Positions 32,929 through 40,759 of a stretch of DNA of 64,000 bases are shown here, in pieces (position 1 is the first letter of the stretch; each line of letters begins with the position of its first letter). This DNA is from Fen-183 sp036504335. Its GTDB lineage: Bacteria; Acidobacteriota; Thermoanaerobaculia; UBA5066. Below the pieces are notes generated by a model that saw nothing but the letters and a program-made list of their open reading frames with translations, was not told where the DNA came from and did not search any database. Where the stretch lies: the NCBI GenBank assembly GCA_036504335.1, contig DASXVJ010000001.1, forward strand, positions 248,001-312,000. Reading direction: 5' to 3'. A program made the translations under genes and the position numbers.

Positions 32929-33810
32929 ATGCGGAGGCTCAACGGTTTTCTCGGCGCGGCCGCGCTGGCCGCAAGCGGCGTCCTTTCCGCGCAGACTGCG
33001 GCCCTCAAGCCCGTCGAAGCGCTGCCCGATCCCGTGCGCCCCGTTCTCGCCGAGGTCGCCTACGCGCATCCGCTCTTCCTCGCGCTGGAGGAGCCGCCGA
33101 AGGTCCTCGAGCGCCCGAACCCCGTCGACCTCGAGACGCGCGTTCCGCTCGTGCTCATCGCGCGCGTCCTCGAAACCGGAAAGGTGAGCGAGCTCGCCCT
33201 CGTCGAGCCGCCGCTGAAGGCGCTCGCGACCCCGCTCCCGGCGCTCGCCCCGCGCTGGCGATACGCGATTCCGAGAAAGGGCGGGAAGCCCGCCGCCACG
33301 TGGGCGACCCAGCTCCTCGAGCTGAACGTCTCGCTCGAGAAGCCCGTCTTCAGCGTCTTCCAGTTCGAGCCGCTGAAGAAGGACGATCCGCTCGCGAAGG
33401 TGTTCCGCGAAAACTCGGGCGACGAGTGGATGTCCCGGTATCCGGCCGCGATCGACCCGAAGGACGCCGAGGCCGTCTCCGTCGAGGATCTGGACGCGCC
33501 CCCGGCCGCCGAGAAGACGCCGTGGAGCTTCGACGCGACGCGCCAGCGCGGCCGGATCACGGCTCTCGTCGAGATCTCGGCGCAGGGCGCCGTCTCGCGC
33601 GTCCTCCCGACCGGCGACGCCGAGCCGCTCCTCGTGCGCTGGGTGCGCGAGAGCTCCGCGAAATGGAAGCTCTCGCCGGGCAAGGCGGGCGGCAAGCCGG
33701 TGGCGTCGTGGATGACGCTCGACGCGACGCTCGATTACACGATCGACTCGGCCAAGAAGAAGGGTGAGCGGTCGGTCAAGAAGAACCTGCGGGGCCTTCC
33801 ACCTTCCTGA
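32929..33810 (+). CDS. Exported protein with two TonB-C-like repeats
   Basis: 293 residues with a signal sequence (GFLGAAALAASGVLSAQTAA). Two related blocks follow: about 70-135 (VPLVLIARVLETGKVSELALVEP, ending in PRKGGKPAATWATQLLELNVSLE) and about 200-280 (ITALVEISAQGAVSRVLPTGD, ending in PGKAGGKPVASWMTLDATLDYTI). Both follow the TonB/TolA C-terminal pattern (variable strand, G-x-V, W-x-x-x-P, G-K-P-V). There is no TM anchor or Pro-rich spanner, so it is not a TonB energy transducer. Function unknown; an internal duplication is clear. Its 3' end overlaps selB by 35 bp, convergent. Confidence 0.7.
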   Translation: MRRLNGFLGAAALAASGVLSAQTAALKPVEALPDPVRPVLAEVAYAHPLFLALEEPPKVLERPNPVDLETRVPLVLIARVLETGKVSELALVEPPLKALATPLPALAPRWRYAIPRKGGKPAATWATQLLELNVSLEKPVFSVFQFEPLKKDDPLAKVFRENSGDEWMSRYPAAIDPKDAEAVSVEDLDAPPAAEKTPWSFDATRQRGRITALVEISAQGAVSRVLPTGDAEPLLVRWVRESSAKWKLSPGKAGGKPVASWMTLDATLDYTIDSAKKKGERSVKKNLRGLPPS

Positions 33811-35719
33811 GGTCCCCGACCCGGCGCGTGAGCTTCCGCGAGTCGAAGTACTCGAGCAGCGGAATCAGCGTCTTGCGCGTGAGGCCGAGGAGGTCGCGGA
33901 AGCCCGCGACCGCGAGCGTCTGGCCCCGGACGCTCTCCAGCTTCTTCTCGGCGGCGGAGGCGACGTCCCGGTGCACGACGAGGTCGGGCGAAAGGCGGAC
34001 GAGGAGGCCCGACTTCACGAGGTGTGACGCGAGACCCTCGACGACCTGCGGCTTCGTCCCGAGGACCTTCGCGGCGTCGAACGTTTTCGGCGGCTCGAAG
34101 CCGGACTTCCGGTAGAGCTCTTCGAGCTTCGCGGCGAACGACGCGGCTTCGCCCGAGAGATCGGCGGCCTTCGCGCCGGGAGGCGCCACGCGGTCGCCCT
34201 CGAGCGCAATCGTCCTGCCGGCCGCGAGCGTGGCGAGCCAGCCGTCGGCGGCGCCGGAGGAGATTCCCTTCGCGAGGCGGGCGAGGAACTCGCCCTTCCC
34301 GAGCGCGACGGCGGCCGAGCCGGCCTTCCGCCGCTCGGTGAAGAGAGCGGTCGCGCGGCCCGCGAGGTCCGACGCGACGGAGGCATGCGCGAAGAGCGCG
34401 GGTGCGATCTTCAGCGCGCGGCCCGCGGCCGCGAGCGCGTCGAGGAGCTCGGCGGCGGCGGGCGACACGATCCCGAGGCGGGCGCCCAGCCGCGCGGCGG
34501 TGAGTCCGGCGGGCCCGGCTTCGAGGAGGAAGAGGTCCGCCAGCGCCTTCTCGTCGCCAAGGGTGAGAATCGACTGGACCGGGAAGAGGGCCGCGTCCGC
34601 GCCGGCGCGCCGCTTCATCCGCGGGCGCCCGGCGTCGAGGACGCGCCCGCCGCCGAGCGTCTCGGCAGGAGACGGCCGGCGCAGGATGAAACGGTCGCCG
34701 GGCCGCGCCGCGACGGGCGACTCGAGAAACAGCTGGACGAAGGCAGTCTCTCCCGGCTTGAACGCACGGTCCGCCGCGTCCGCCGGTCCCGCAGCCGCCC
34801 GCAGGAGCTTCGCGGCGACGTCGGCGGTGCCGAGGTGAACGCGGACGCGCACCCCGTCGGGCAGGGCGGCCGAGGGCGCGGGGAGAATCGTCACCTCGGC
34901 GGTGAGCACGGACGCCGCGTCCAGAGCTCCCTTCGGGACGAGCGCCTGCCCGCGAGCGAGGCTCCCGCGATCGACGCCCGCGAGGTTCAGGCTCGTGCGC
35001 TCGCCCGCGAAGGCCTCACGCCGCTCCTCGCCGTGCACTTCCACGCGCCGCACGCGCACGTCGACGCCGTCCGGCAGGAGGGTGAGCGCGTCCTCGACGG
35101 CGATGCGCCCCGCGTCGAGCGTCCCCGTGACGACCGGCCCGAAGCCCTTCATCGTGAACGCGCGGTCGAGGAAAAGGCGCGGCACCTTCCGCGAGCGGTC
35201 CTCGCGCACCACGCGGCGCGCCGCGGCGAGGAGAGCCGCCCGGAGGGCGTCGAGACCCTCGCCCGTGACGGCCGAGCACGCGATGATCGGCGCGTCCTGA
35301 AGGAACGAGCCCTTCACGAGCGCCCGGATCTCCTCGTCCACGAGGGCGCCCGTCTCGGCGTCCACGAGGTCGCTCTTCGTCCGCGCGATCACGCCCGTCG
35401 AGACCTTGAGGAGCTTGAGAATGTCGAGGTGCTCGCGCGTCTGCGGCATCACGGAGTCGTCGGACGCCACCGCGAGGAGGACGAGATCCACGCCCTGCGC
35501 CCCCGCGACCATCGTCTTGACGAACTTCTCGTGCCCCGGCACGTCCACGAACGAGAACGTCGTGTCGTCCCAGTCCGCGTGCGCGAAGCCGAGGTCGATC
35601 GTGATGCCGCGCGCCTTCTCCTCGGGGAGCCGGTCGGGATCCGTGCCCGTAAGGGCGCGCACGAGCGCGCTCTTGCCGTGGTCGATGTGGCCGGCGGTGC
35701 CGACGAGGACGCGGCGCAT
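33776..35719 (-). CDS. selB: Selenocysteine-specific elongation factor SelB
   Basis: 647 residues. GTPase: GHIDHGKSALVRALTG (G1), KARGITIDLGFA (G2), DVPGHEKFVKTM (G3), TKSD (G4, the SelB-type variant of NKxD). Beta barrels II/III follow, then C-terminal winged helices (for example VEGLASHLVKSGLLVRLSPDLVVHRD) that bind the SECIS element. Delivers Sec-tRNA to UGA codons, so the genome should also hold selA, selD, selC and selenoproteins; none is in this window. CATAAT lies 8 nt before the ATG. Tail overlaps the convergent TonB-C-like gene. Confidence 0.95.
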   Translation of the reverse strand: MRRVLVGTAGHIDHGKSALVRALTGTDPDRLPEEKARGITIDLGFAHADWDDTTFSFVDVPGHEKFVKTMVAGAQGVDLVLLAVASDDSVMPQTREHLDILKLLKVSTGVIARTKSDLVDAETGALVDEEIRALVKGSFLQDAPIIACSAVTGEGLDALRAALLAAARRVVREDRSRKVPRLFLDRAFTMKGFGPVVTGTLDAGRIAVEDALTLLPDGVDVRVRRVEVHGEERREAFAGERTSLNLAGVDRGSLARGQALVPKGALDAASVLTAEVTILPAPSAALPDGVRVRVHLGTADVAAKLLRAAAGPADAADRAFKPGETAFVQLFLESPVAARPGDRFILRRPSPAETLGGGRVLDAGRPRMKRRAGADAALFPVQSILTLGDEKALADLFLLEAGPAGLTAARLGARLGIVSPAAAELLDALAAAGRALKIAPALFAHASVASDLAGRATALFTERRKAGSAAVALGKGEFLARLAKGISSGAADGWLATLAAGRTIALEGDRVAPPGAKAADLSGEAASFAAKLEELYRKSGFEPPKTFDAAKVLGTKPQVVEGLASHLVKSGLLVRLSPDLVVHRDVASAAEKKLESVRGQTLAVAGFRDLLGLTRKTLIPLLEYFDSRKLTRRVGDLRKVEGPAGSS

Positions 35720-35727
35720 GGGCGCCG

Positions 35728-35733
35728 ATTATG
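35728..35733 (-). promoter_or_regulatory. -10 element CATAAT before selB
   Basis: CATAAT (5 of 6 to consensus) ends 8 nt before the selB ATG on the minus strand, with no ribosome-binding site, in an 17-bp gap after the FAD gene. Confidence 0.4.
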
Positions 35734-35736
35734 TTC

Positions 35737-37392
35737 TCAGTACTCCGGCCCCTTGAAGATCGTCGACTTCTCGGCCTCGAGCCTCTCGCCCGCGAGCTTT
35801 GCGCGCACGTGCCGGGCGACGCGCAGGCCGTCCAGCGCCGCCGAGACGATGCCGCCCGCGAAGCCCGCGCCCTCGCCCGCGGGGTAGAGGCCGCGCACGG
35901 AGGTGCTCTCGCACCAGCCGTCGCGGTCGATCCGGACGGGCGACGACGTGCGCGACTCCGGGGCGAAGAGGACCGCCTCGTCCGACACGAAGCCGGGCAT
36001 CTTCCTGTCGAAGGCCTTCAGACCCTCCGCCAGCGCCTCGAGGTACGGCTCGGGCAGGATGCCGTCGAAGGCGACGGCCGTCACCCACGGGCCGTACGTC
36101 GTCTTCGGGAGCGGACGCGGCGAGATGGGCCGCTCGCGGCTCCTGAGGAAATCGGTCACGCGCAGGGCGGGCGCCGCATACGTTCCGCCGGCGGCCGTGA
36201 ACGCCGCGGCTTCGACGCGCCGCTGCAGCTCGCGCCCGCGCAGGAGCTCGGGGCCCGGCATCGCGTCGAAATCCTCGTCCTTCGTCTGGACGACGATGCC
36301 GGCGTTCGCGTAGCCCGAGCTGCGCTTGTAACGCGACATCCCGTTCGTGACGACGCCGCCGGCCTCGGACGAGCATGCGATGACCTCGCCGCCGGGGCAC
36401 ATGCAGAACGTGTAGATCCCGCGCCCGTTCGAGGCGACGTGCGCCTGCTTGTAGTCCGCGGGCTGGACGCCGCATTCCGTCGACACCTGCGCGTACTGGA
36501 TGAGGTCGACCGCGTCCTGCGGGTGCTCGATCCGCACGCCCATCGCGAAATGCTTGCGCGTCATCGCGACCCCGCGGGCGTTCAGCATGTCCATCGTGTC
36601 GCGCGCCGAGTGGCCGAGCGCGAAGATCGCGACGTCGGCCGGAACGTCCTCGCCGGACTCGAGCGACAGGCCCGCGAGCGCCCCGTCCGGCCGGGTCCGC
36701 ATGTCGGAGACCTTCGCGCGATAACGCAGGGTCGCCCCGTGCTCGAGAAGATGCTTCCTGATGTTGCGCAGGACGACGACGAGGCGGTCGGTGCCGATGT
36801 GCGGCTTGGCGTCCACGAGGATGGAGGCGGGCGCCCCGAAGCGGTGGAACGTCTCGAGGATGACCTTGATCTTGTCGTGGCGCTTTCCGCACGTGAGCTT
36901 GCCGTCGGAGAACGTCCCCGCGCCGCCCTCCCCGAACTGCACGTTCGACTCGGGGTCGAAGACGCCCGACGTCCAGAACTTCATGACCTTGCGATAGCGG
37001 TCCTCGGCCGGGTCGCCGCGCTCGAGAATCGTGACGGGGACGCCCGCGTCCACGAGGGCGAGCGCCGCGAAGAGGCCCGCCGGCCCCGTCCCGACGATCA
37101 CGACCTTCGCCTTCGTGTCGAGCTCGGGCAGGAGCAGCGCCGGAGCCGGGGGCGGCTCGGCCGGCGTGAGGCGCAGCGGGGCTTCGGGCGTCAGGTCGAG
37201 AGCCGCCGCCGACGTGAACTCGACGGCGATCTCCCAGTAGAGGACCGGCTTCTGGCGCGCGTCGAGCGAGCGGCGCACGAGGGCGAAGTCGGAGAGGCCG
37301 TCCCGGGGAACGCCGAGGAGCCGCGCGACGGACGCGAGGTTCACGATACTCGGGGTGCGCGCCCGGACACCCGCGAGGCGATAGCGCGGCAC
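35737..37392 (-). CDS. COG2509-type FAD-dependent oxidoreductase
   Basis: 551 residues. An N-terminal 95-residue domain precedes the FAD-binding Rossmann fold: VVIVGTGPAGLFAALALVDAGVPVTILERG (about 95-125), FGEGGAGTFSDGKLTCG, ALGHSARDTMDMLNARGV, GIYTFCMCPGGEVI (redox-like Cys pair) and the C-terminal GLYPAGEGAGFAGGIVSAA. This is the uncharacterised 'FAD-dependent dehydrogenase' COG2509, often seen near tRNA-modification or metabolism genes. Substrate unknown. GTG at 37392 was chosen because the longer ATG start at 37431 overlaps the divergent CYTH gene. Confidence 0.82.
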   Translation of the reverse strand: MPRYRLAGVRARTPSIVNLASVARLLGVPRDGLSDFALVRRSLDARQKPVLYWEIAVEFTSAAALDLTPEAPLRLTPAEPPPAPALLLPELDTKAKVVIVGTGPAGLFAALALVDAGVPVTILERGDPAEDRYRKVMKFWTSGVFDPESNVQFGEGGAGTFSDGKLTCGKRHDKIKVILETFHRFGAPASILVDAKPHIGTDRLVVVLRNIRKHLLEHGATLRYRAKVSDMRTRPDGALAGLSLESGEDVPADVAIFALGHSARDTMDMLNARGVAMTRKHFAMGVRIEHPQDAVDLIQYAQVSTECGVQPADYKQAHVASNGRGIYTFCMCPGGEVIACSSEAGGVVTNGMSRYKRSSGYANAGIVVQTKDEDFDAMPGPELLRGRELQRRVEAAAFTAAGGTYAAPALRVTDFLRSRERPISPRPLPKTTYGPWVTAVAFDGILPEPYLEALAEGLKAFDRKMPGFVSDEAVLFAPESRTSSPVRIDRDGWCESTSVRGLYPAGEGAGFAGGIVSAALDGLRVARHVRAKLAGERLEAEKSTIFKGPEY

Positions 37393-37413
37393 GCGCGTAT
37401 TGTGCCGCCGCGA

Positions 37414-37419
37414 TACTCT
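37414..37419 (+). promoter_or_regulatory. -10 element TACTCT before the CYTH gene
   Basis: TACTCT ends 6 nt before ATG 37426, no ribosome-binding site; the recurrent leaderless arrangement. Confidence 0.45.
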
Positions 37420-37425
37420 GATGTC

Positions 37426-37986
37426 ATGCACGGTCCGCGTGAAATCGAGACGAAATTCCGGATCCGGGACCGGGGAGCGCTGGAGGAGCGCCTGAAAGGG
37501 CTCGGCGCGCGTCCCGGTCCGCGGGAGGACGAGACGAACGTCCTGTACGACGACGCGGCGGGCCGCCTGAGGGCCGGCGGTTGCGCGCTGCGCGTCCGAA
37601 CCGTGGACGATCGCGGCCTCCTGACCTTCAAGGGACCTCCGGAAGTCTCCGGCGGAATCAAGAGCCGCGTCGAACTGGAGAGCGGGGTCGAGTCGCCGCG
37701 AGCCGTCGACGCCATCCTCGAAGCCCTCGGTCTTTCGCCCTCGTTCCGATACGAGAAGCGGCGGACGACGTGGACCTTCGCCGATCCCGCCCGCCCGGTC
37801 GTCGTCGTGGACGAGACGCCGCTCGGACTTTTCGCCGAAATCGAGGGGACCGATTCGGCCGTGAGGGCCCTGGCCGCGGAGCTGGGTGTCGCGGAGGCGG
37901 ATTTCATCGCCGAGTCGTACGTCGCGCTCTGGCTCGCGGCGCGCGGGAAGGATCCGTCGCTGCCGGAAGACATGGTGTTCGCGTGA
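37426..37986 (+). CDS. CYTH domain (class IV adenylate cyclase-like) protein
   Basis: 186 residues. The N-terminal EIETKFRIRD is the defining E-x-E-x-K motif of CYTH triphosphate tunnel enzymes. Further charged strand residues follow (LRAGGCALRVRTVDDRGLLTFKGPPE, KSRVELESGVES, VVVDETPLGLFAEIEGT). Most like CyaB, which binds organic triphosphates; actual reaction (cAMP synthesis, thiamine-triphosphatase or tripolyphosphatase) cannot be told. The stop overlaps the nucleotidyltransferase start (GTGA), so the pair is coupled. Confidence 0.88.
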   Translation: MHGPREIETKFRIRDRGALEERLKGLGARPGPREDETNVLYDDAAGRLRAGGCALRVRTVDDRGLLTFKGPPEVSGGIKSRVELESGVESPRAVDAILEALGLSPSFRYEKRRTTWTFADPARPVVVVDETPLGLFAEIEGTDSAVRALAAELGVAEADFIAESYVALWLAARGKDPSLPEDMVFA

Positions 37987-38702
37987 TCGCGCTCGTCCTC
38001 GCCGCCGGTTTCGGGACGCGCTTCCGGCCCACGACGCTCGCGACGCCCAAGCCTCTCCTCCTGCTCGCCGGCCGGCCGATCCTCTTCCACGTCTTCGACC
38101 ATCTCCTCGAGCAGGGGGCGGACCGCTTCGTCGTCAACGCCCACCACCTCGCCGGGACGCTGCAGGCCACGGTGGGGGATTCGTATGCCGGAATCCCGGT
38201 CGCGTGGTCGTTCGAGGAAAAGATCCTCGGCACGGCGGGCGGGATCCGGTGCGCGTTCGAACGCGGCCGCCTCGGCGAGCAGTTTCTCGTCGCGAACGGC
38301 GACGTCCTGACGACGCTTCCCCTCGGGCGGCTCCTCGCCGCGCGGCACGAACCGGGCGTCGTGTCCGCGCTCGGAGTCCTCCCGAACGAGAACCCGGGTC
38401 CGGACACGCCGCTGTGGGCGGACGCCCGGGGCCGGCTCGCGGCCGTCGGCGGCCCGCGGCCGAAGGGCGCGACGGGCCCGTGGCTCTTCACGGGCCTTCA
38501 GGCCGCGACGGCCGCGCTCGTGGCGCGCATTCCCGGGGGCTTCGCCGAGCTCGCGAAGGACGTCCTCGTCCCGTCGGCGGCGGCGCGAGACGGCGCGTTC
38601 GCGCTCGTCCCGTACGCGCCGTCCGACGGGCTCTGGTTCGACCTCGGGACTCCGGAGCGCCTCGCGGCGGCCGAGGCGGTCCGGGGGCGATCGGCGGGCT
38701 AG
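37983..38702 (+). CDS. MurU/RfbA-like sugar-1-phosphate nucleotidyltransferase
   Basis: 239 residues. The nucleotide-binding N terminus LVLAAGFGTRFRPTTLATPKPLLLLAGRPIL and VNAHHLAG, EEKILGTAGGI and VANGDVLTTLPL are those of the NTP_transferase family; SDGLWFDLGTPERLAAAE closes the domain. No C-terminal beta-helix. Closest type is N-acetylmuramate-1-phosphate uridylyltransferase (MurU), or mannose-1-phosphate guanylyltransferase. Its TAG stop is one half of a CTAG shared with the convergent gene. Confidence 0.85.
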   Translation: MIALVLAAGFGTRFRPTTLATPKPLLLLAGRPILFHVFDHLLEQGADRFVVNAHHLAGTLQATVGDSYAGIPVAWSFEEKILGTAGGIRCAFERGRLGEQFLVANGDVLTTLPLGRLLAARHEPGVVSALGVLPNENPGPDTPLWADARGRLAAVGGPRPKGATGPWLFTGLQAATAALVARIPGGFAELAKDVLVPSAAARDGAFALVPYAPSDGLWFDLGTPERLAAAEAVRGRSAG

Positions 38703-39235
38703 AAGGCGCCCTTGCGGAGAGCCACGAACGCGGCCGCGACGAGGAGAAGTCCGGTCACGGCCATCGCCCAGGGGGACAGCGCGGGGACCGCGAACGCGGA
38801 CGTTCCGGAAACGGAGCCCGCGTTCGTGTTTCGAGAAGGCGCCGCCGGGCCGCTGCACGTCGCGTTGGCGCACGAGGCTTCCTGACCGAGCAGCGTGACC
38901 GTGCCGCCGTTGTTCGTGAGGGCCGTGCCGAAGTTGAGCGCGAACGCCCGCGCGCCGGTGAGGTCCGCCGCGTTACTGGCCGCCGTGAGCACGCCGCCGC
39001 TCGAAGAGAAGGCCGGCACGACGTACAGGAGAGTCGCGCCCGTGACGATCACGCTGCCCGCCGTCGTCGTGATGTTCACGGAGCTGTACGTGTTCGTGTC
39101 TGCGTTGTAGACGAACGAGCCCGAGGCCGTACCGCCGTCCGTGAACGTGACCCCGTTGAGAGTCCAGATCACCGGGTTGGCGGACGCGGCGGACGTGAGG
39201 CCGAGGACGAAAAGGGCGAGAAGAGCCTTGCGCAT
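38699..39235 (-). CDS. Secreted protein with VPALSP C-terminal sorting-type anchor
   Basis: 178 residues: signal peptide (ALLALFVLGLTSAASA), a Gly/Ser/Thr/Asn-rich beta-type body of 120 residues, and a C-terminal tripartite tail of VPALSPWAMAV, hydrophobic helix, then LRKGAF. The tail resembles IPTL-CTERM sorting signals (IPTLSEWA-type) with a changed motif. The same tail occurs on the DNRLRE protein at 45178. ATG has AGGAG upstream and TATACT near 39276 as likely -10. Likely exported and processed by an exosortase-type enzyme not in this window. Body function unknown. Confidence 0.7.
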   Translation of the reverse strand: MRKALLALFVLGLTSAASANPVIWTLNGVTFTDGGTASGSFVYNADTNTYSSVNITTTAGSVIVTGATLLYVVPAFSSSGGVLTAASNAADLTGARAFALNFGTALTNNGGTVTLLGQEASCANATCSGPAAPSRNTNAGSVSGTSAFAVPALSPWAMAVTGLLLVAAAFVALRKGAF

Positions 39236-39270
39236 GAATTTCTCCTGCCAGTGCGTTGTGGTTCGTTTGG

Positions 39271-39276
39271 CGGGAG
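39271..39276 (-). promoter_or_regulatory. -10 element TATACT for the VPALSP gene
   Basis: TATACT on the minus strand about 36 nt before ATG 39235, followed by a short leader with AGGAG. A leadered, Shine-Dalgarno-type promoter, unlike the leaderless set. Confidence 0.45.
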
Positions 39277-39289
39277 TATAAGGCCCTCC

Positions 39290-39886
39290 TCACCATCGCG
39301 CGATCCACTTCAGCTTCTTCCCGTGCCAGGTCCAGATCTGGATCTTCGCGTTGATCGGCGTGACGCGGACCGCGGCCTGCCGGTTCCGGCGGTTCGAGAG
39401 GTACACCGTGCCGGGCGAGGCGTGGCCGACCGGCGAGAACGAGCAGATGTTCGACTTCCCGAACCGGATCGGATCGGCGAGGTCGCCCATCGGTGCGCCG
39501 CCGGGATCGGTGCCGTCCATCCCGGGCACGAACGAGAAGCTCACGCCCGGGTAGCGGCTGCCCAGCCAGTACGGGCCGGCGACGAGCCTGTCGACGCCCT
39601 TCCGGATGTCGGCCGTCGTCACGCCGTTGGCGTTGCCGTCCTGGTAGACGGTGAGGACGAGGTCGCCCGCGTTCGCGACCCACTTCACGCCGACGTCCGC
39701 GCCCTGGAAGACGGCGCGCGCGCGGGCGGCGTGGAGGATGGCGGAGACCTCACGTGCGGCGGCGCCGAGCGATTCCTCCGCGAGGATCTCCGACAGCGCC
39801 GGGATGCTGACGAGAAAGAGGGCCCCGAGGATGGCGAGGACGGCGGCGAGCTCGGCCAGCGAGACGCCGCGTTCGGATGCGCGCAT
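39290..39886 (-). CDS. GspH/FimT-type pseudopilin
   Basis: 198 residues. The N terminus ERGVSLAELAAVLAILGALFLVSIPAL is a prepilin signal with Glu at position +5 after the Gly cleavage site, as in GspH/FimT/type IV pilins. The rest is beta-rich with SRYPGVSFSFVPGMDGTDPGG and two Cys-free loops; one Cys (NICSF) only. Acts as a minor pilin of a secretion or DNA-uptake machine. ATG with GGGAGGA upstream. Neighbour of comEA, consistent with competence. Confidence 0.85.
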   Translation of the reverse strand: MRASERGVSLAELAAVLAILGALFLVSIPALSEILAEESLGAAAREVSAILHAARARAVFQGADVGVKWVANAGDLVLTVYQDGNANGVTTADIRKGVDRLVAGPYWLGSRYPGVSFSFVPGMDGTDPGGAPMGDLADPIRFGKSNICSFSPVGHASPGTVYLSNRRNRQAAVRVTPINAKIQIWTWHGKKLKWIARW

Positions 39887-39976
39887 GGTTCCTCCCTTCG
39901 TGCGCGTGAGGAGGGGGGACGGCGCGGCGCCGTTCGTGTGCCTGCGGCGCCGCGCCGTCCCGGGGGCGGGAGGGAC

Positions 39977-40396
39977 TCAGGCCTTCGTCTTGGCGGGCTT
40001 CTTCGTCCCGGGGGAGGTGGACTTGGCGCTCCTGGACCCGCCGCGCGTCCCCTTGGACGACACCTTTTCGGCGAGCGTCGTCGCGCCGGAGACGGCGACG
40101 TAGGGTTTGAGCGTCGTGAAGAACTTCTCGCCGACGCCCTTCACCTGCATGAGGTCCTCGGGGCGCTTGAACGCGCCGTGCTGGCTGCGGTGCTGGACGA
40201 TGCGGCCGGCCAGCTTCGGGCCGACGCGCGGCAGGCGCGCGATCTCGTCGGCGGAGGCCTGGTTGATGTTGACGACCTTGTGCGCGGCCGGCGCCGCCCC
40301 TTCGCCCTCGGCGAGAGCCGGGTGCGAGGCGATGCCGGAGAGCGACAGGCCGAGGACGGGGACGACGAGGGCGCGGACGATCGGACGCAGAGTCAT
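39977..40396 (-). CDS. comEA: ComEA-like helix-hairpin-helix protein
   Basis: 139 residues: a signal/anchor (RALVVPVLGLSLSGIASHPALA), a ComEA helix-hairpin-helix pair (VNINQASADEIARLPRVGPKLAGRIVQHR, GAFKRPEDLMQVKGVGEKFF), and a Lys/Ser-rich basic tail. Binds double-stranded DNA at the cell surface during uptake. ATG preceded by AAAGGAG. Last 35 residues are low-complexity and basic, which could add DNA affinity. Confidence 0.88.
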   Translation of the reverse strand: MTLRPIVRALVVPVLGLSLSGIASHPALAEGEGAAPAAHKVVNINQASADEIARLPRVGPKLAGRIVQHRSQHGAFKRPEDLMQVKGVGEKFFTTLKPYVAVSGATTLAEKVSSKGTRGGSRSAKSTSPGTKKPAKTKA

Positions 40397-40505
40397 CGTG
40401 AACTCCTTTGTTTTCTTTCTTCTTTGTTCGGAAAACGGACACGAACCGGGATTCGGGGGTTTGTTCCTTCCGCTTCGTCCCGGCGCGTCCGGGTGCGCGT
40501 GAGGG

Positions 40506-40592
40506 CCTCAGCTCATTCATCACCTCCGCGGACGGCCATCGCACGGGCGATGCCGGGCGGCGCGGCCCCGGCGCAACGGACTGGAGCTGAGG
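40506..40592. ncRNA. Candidate structured element: 9-bp closing stem with two inner hairpins
   Basis: CCTCAGCTC (40506-40514) pairs perfectly with GAGCTGAGG (40584-40592). Inside are CATCGC-ACGG-GCGATG (about 40537-40552) and a GCCGGG/CCCGGC stem (about 40552-40572). Together they could form a three-way junction on either strand. On the minus strand it would lie in the comEA leader. No known riboswitch class is recognised. Confidence 0.3.
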
Positions 40593-40700
40593 GATTTCTT
40601 CTTAGAAAGGGTCGGAGGGCGGCGTCGGAGCGCGACAAGAAATCCTGTCGCGCACGGCCGCCGCCTGCACCCTATTACCTTCTAAGAAAATCTCTTTCCC
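40588..40700. repeat. MITE-like element with terminal inverted repeats
   Basis: Left end GAGGGATTTCTTCTTAGAAAGGG and, as its inverted partner, ACCTTCTAAGAAAATCTCTTTCC at 40677-40699. The interior holds the hairpin GCGACA-loop-TGTCGC (40632-40651). No coding capacity. A third end-like copy sits at 23364-23389. Confidence 0.5.
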
Positions 40701-40759
40701 CCTCCCTCACGGAAAGGGAGAGCGCGACAGGAAAAGCTGTCGTGGTGGAGAATCGGGCG

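Larger units (their letters stand above)
40397..40759. other. 363-bp gap between comEA and ubiX: inverted repeats and a MITE-like element, no gene
   Basis: No supported gene on either strand. From left to right: the comEA leader, a nested inverted-repeat structure (40506-40592), a MITE-like element (40588-40700) and hairpin GCGACAG/CTGTCGT (40724-40743). Composition is clearly lower in GC than the flanks. Confidence 0.6.

Noticed and set aside
39750..40544. Minus-strand frame covering the gap upstream of comEA
   Set aside because: Shadow of comEA and the pilin. The part in the gap has no conserved features or ribosome-binding site.
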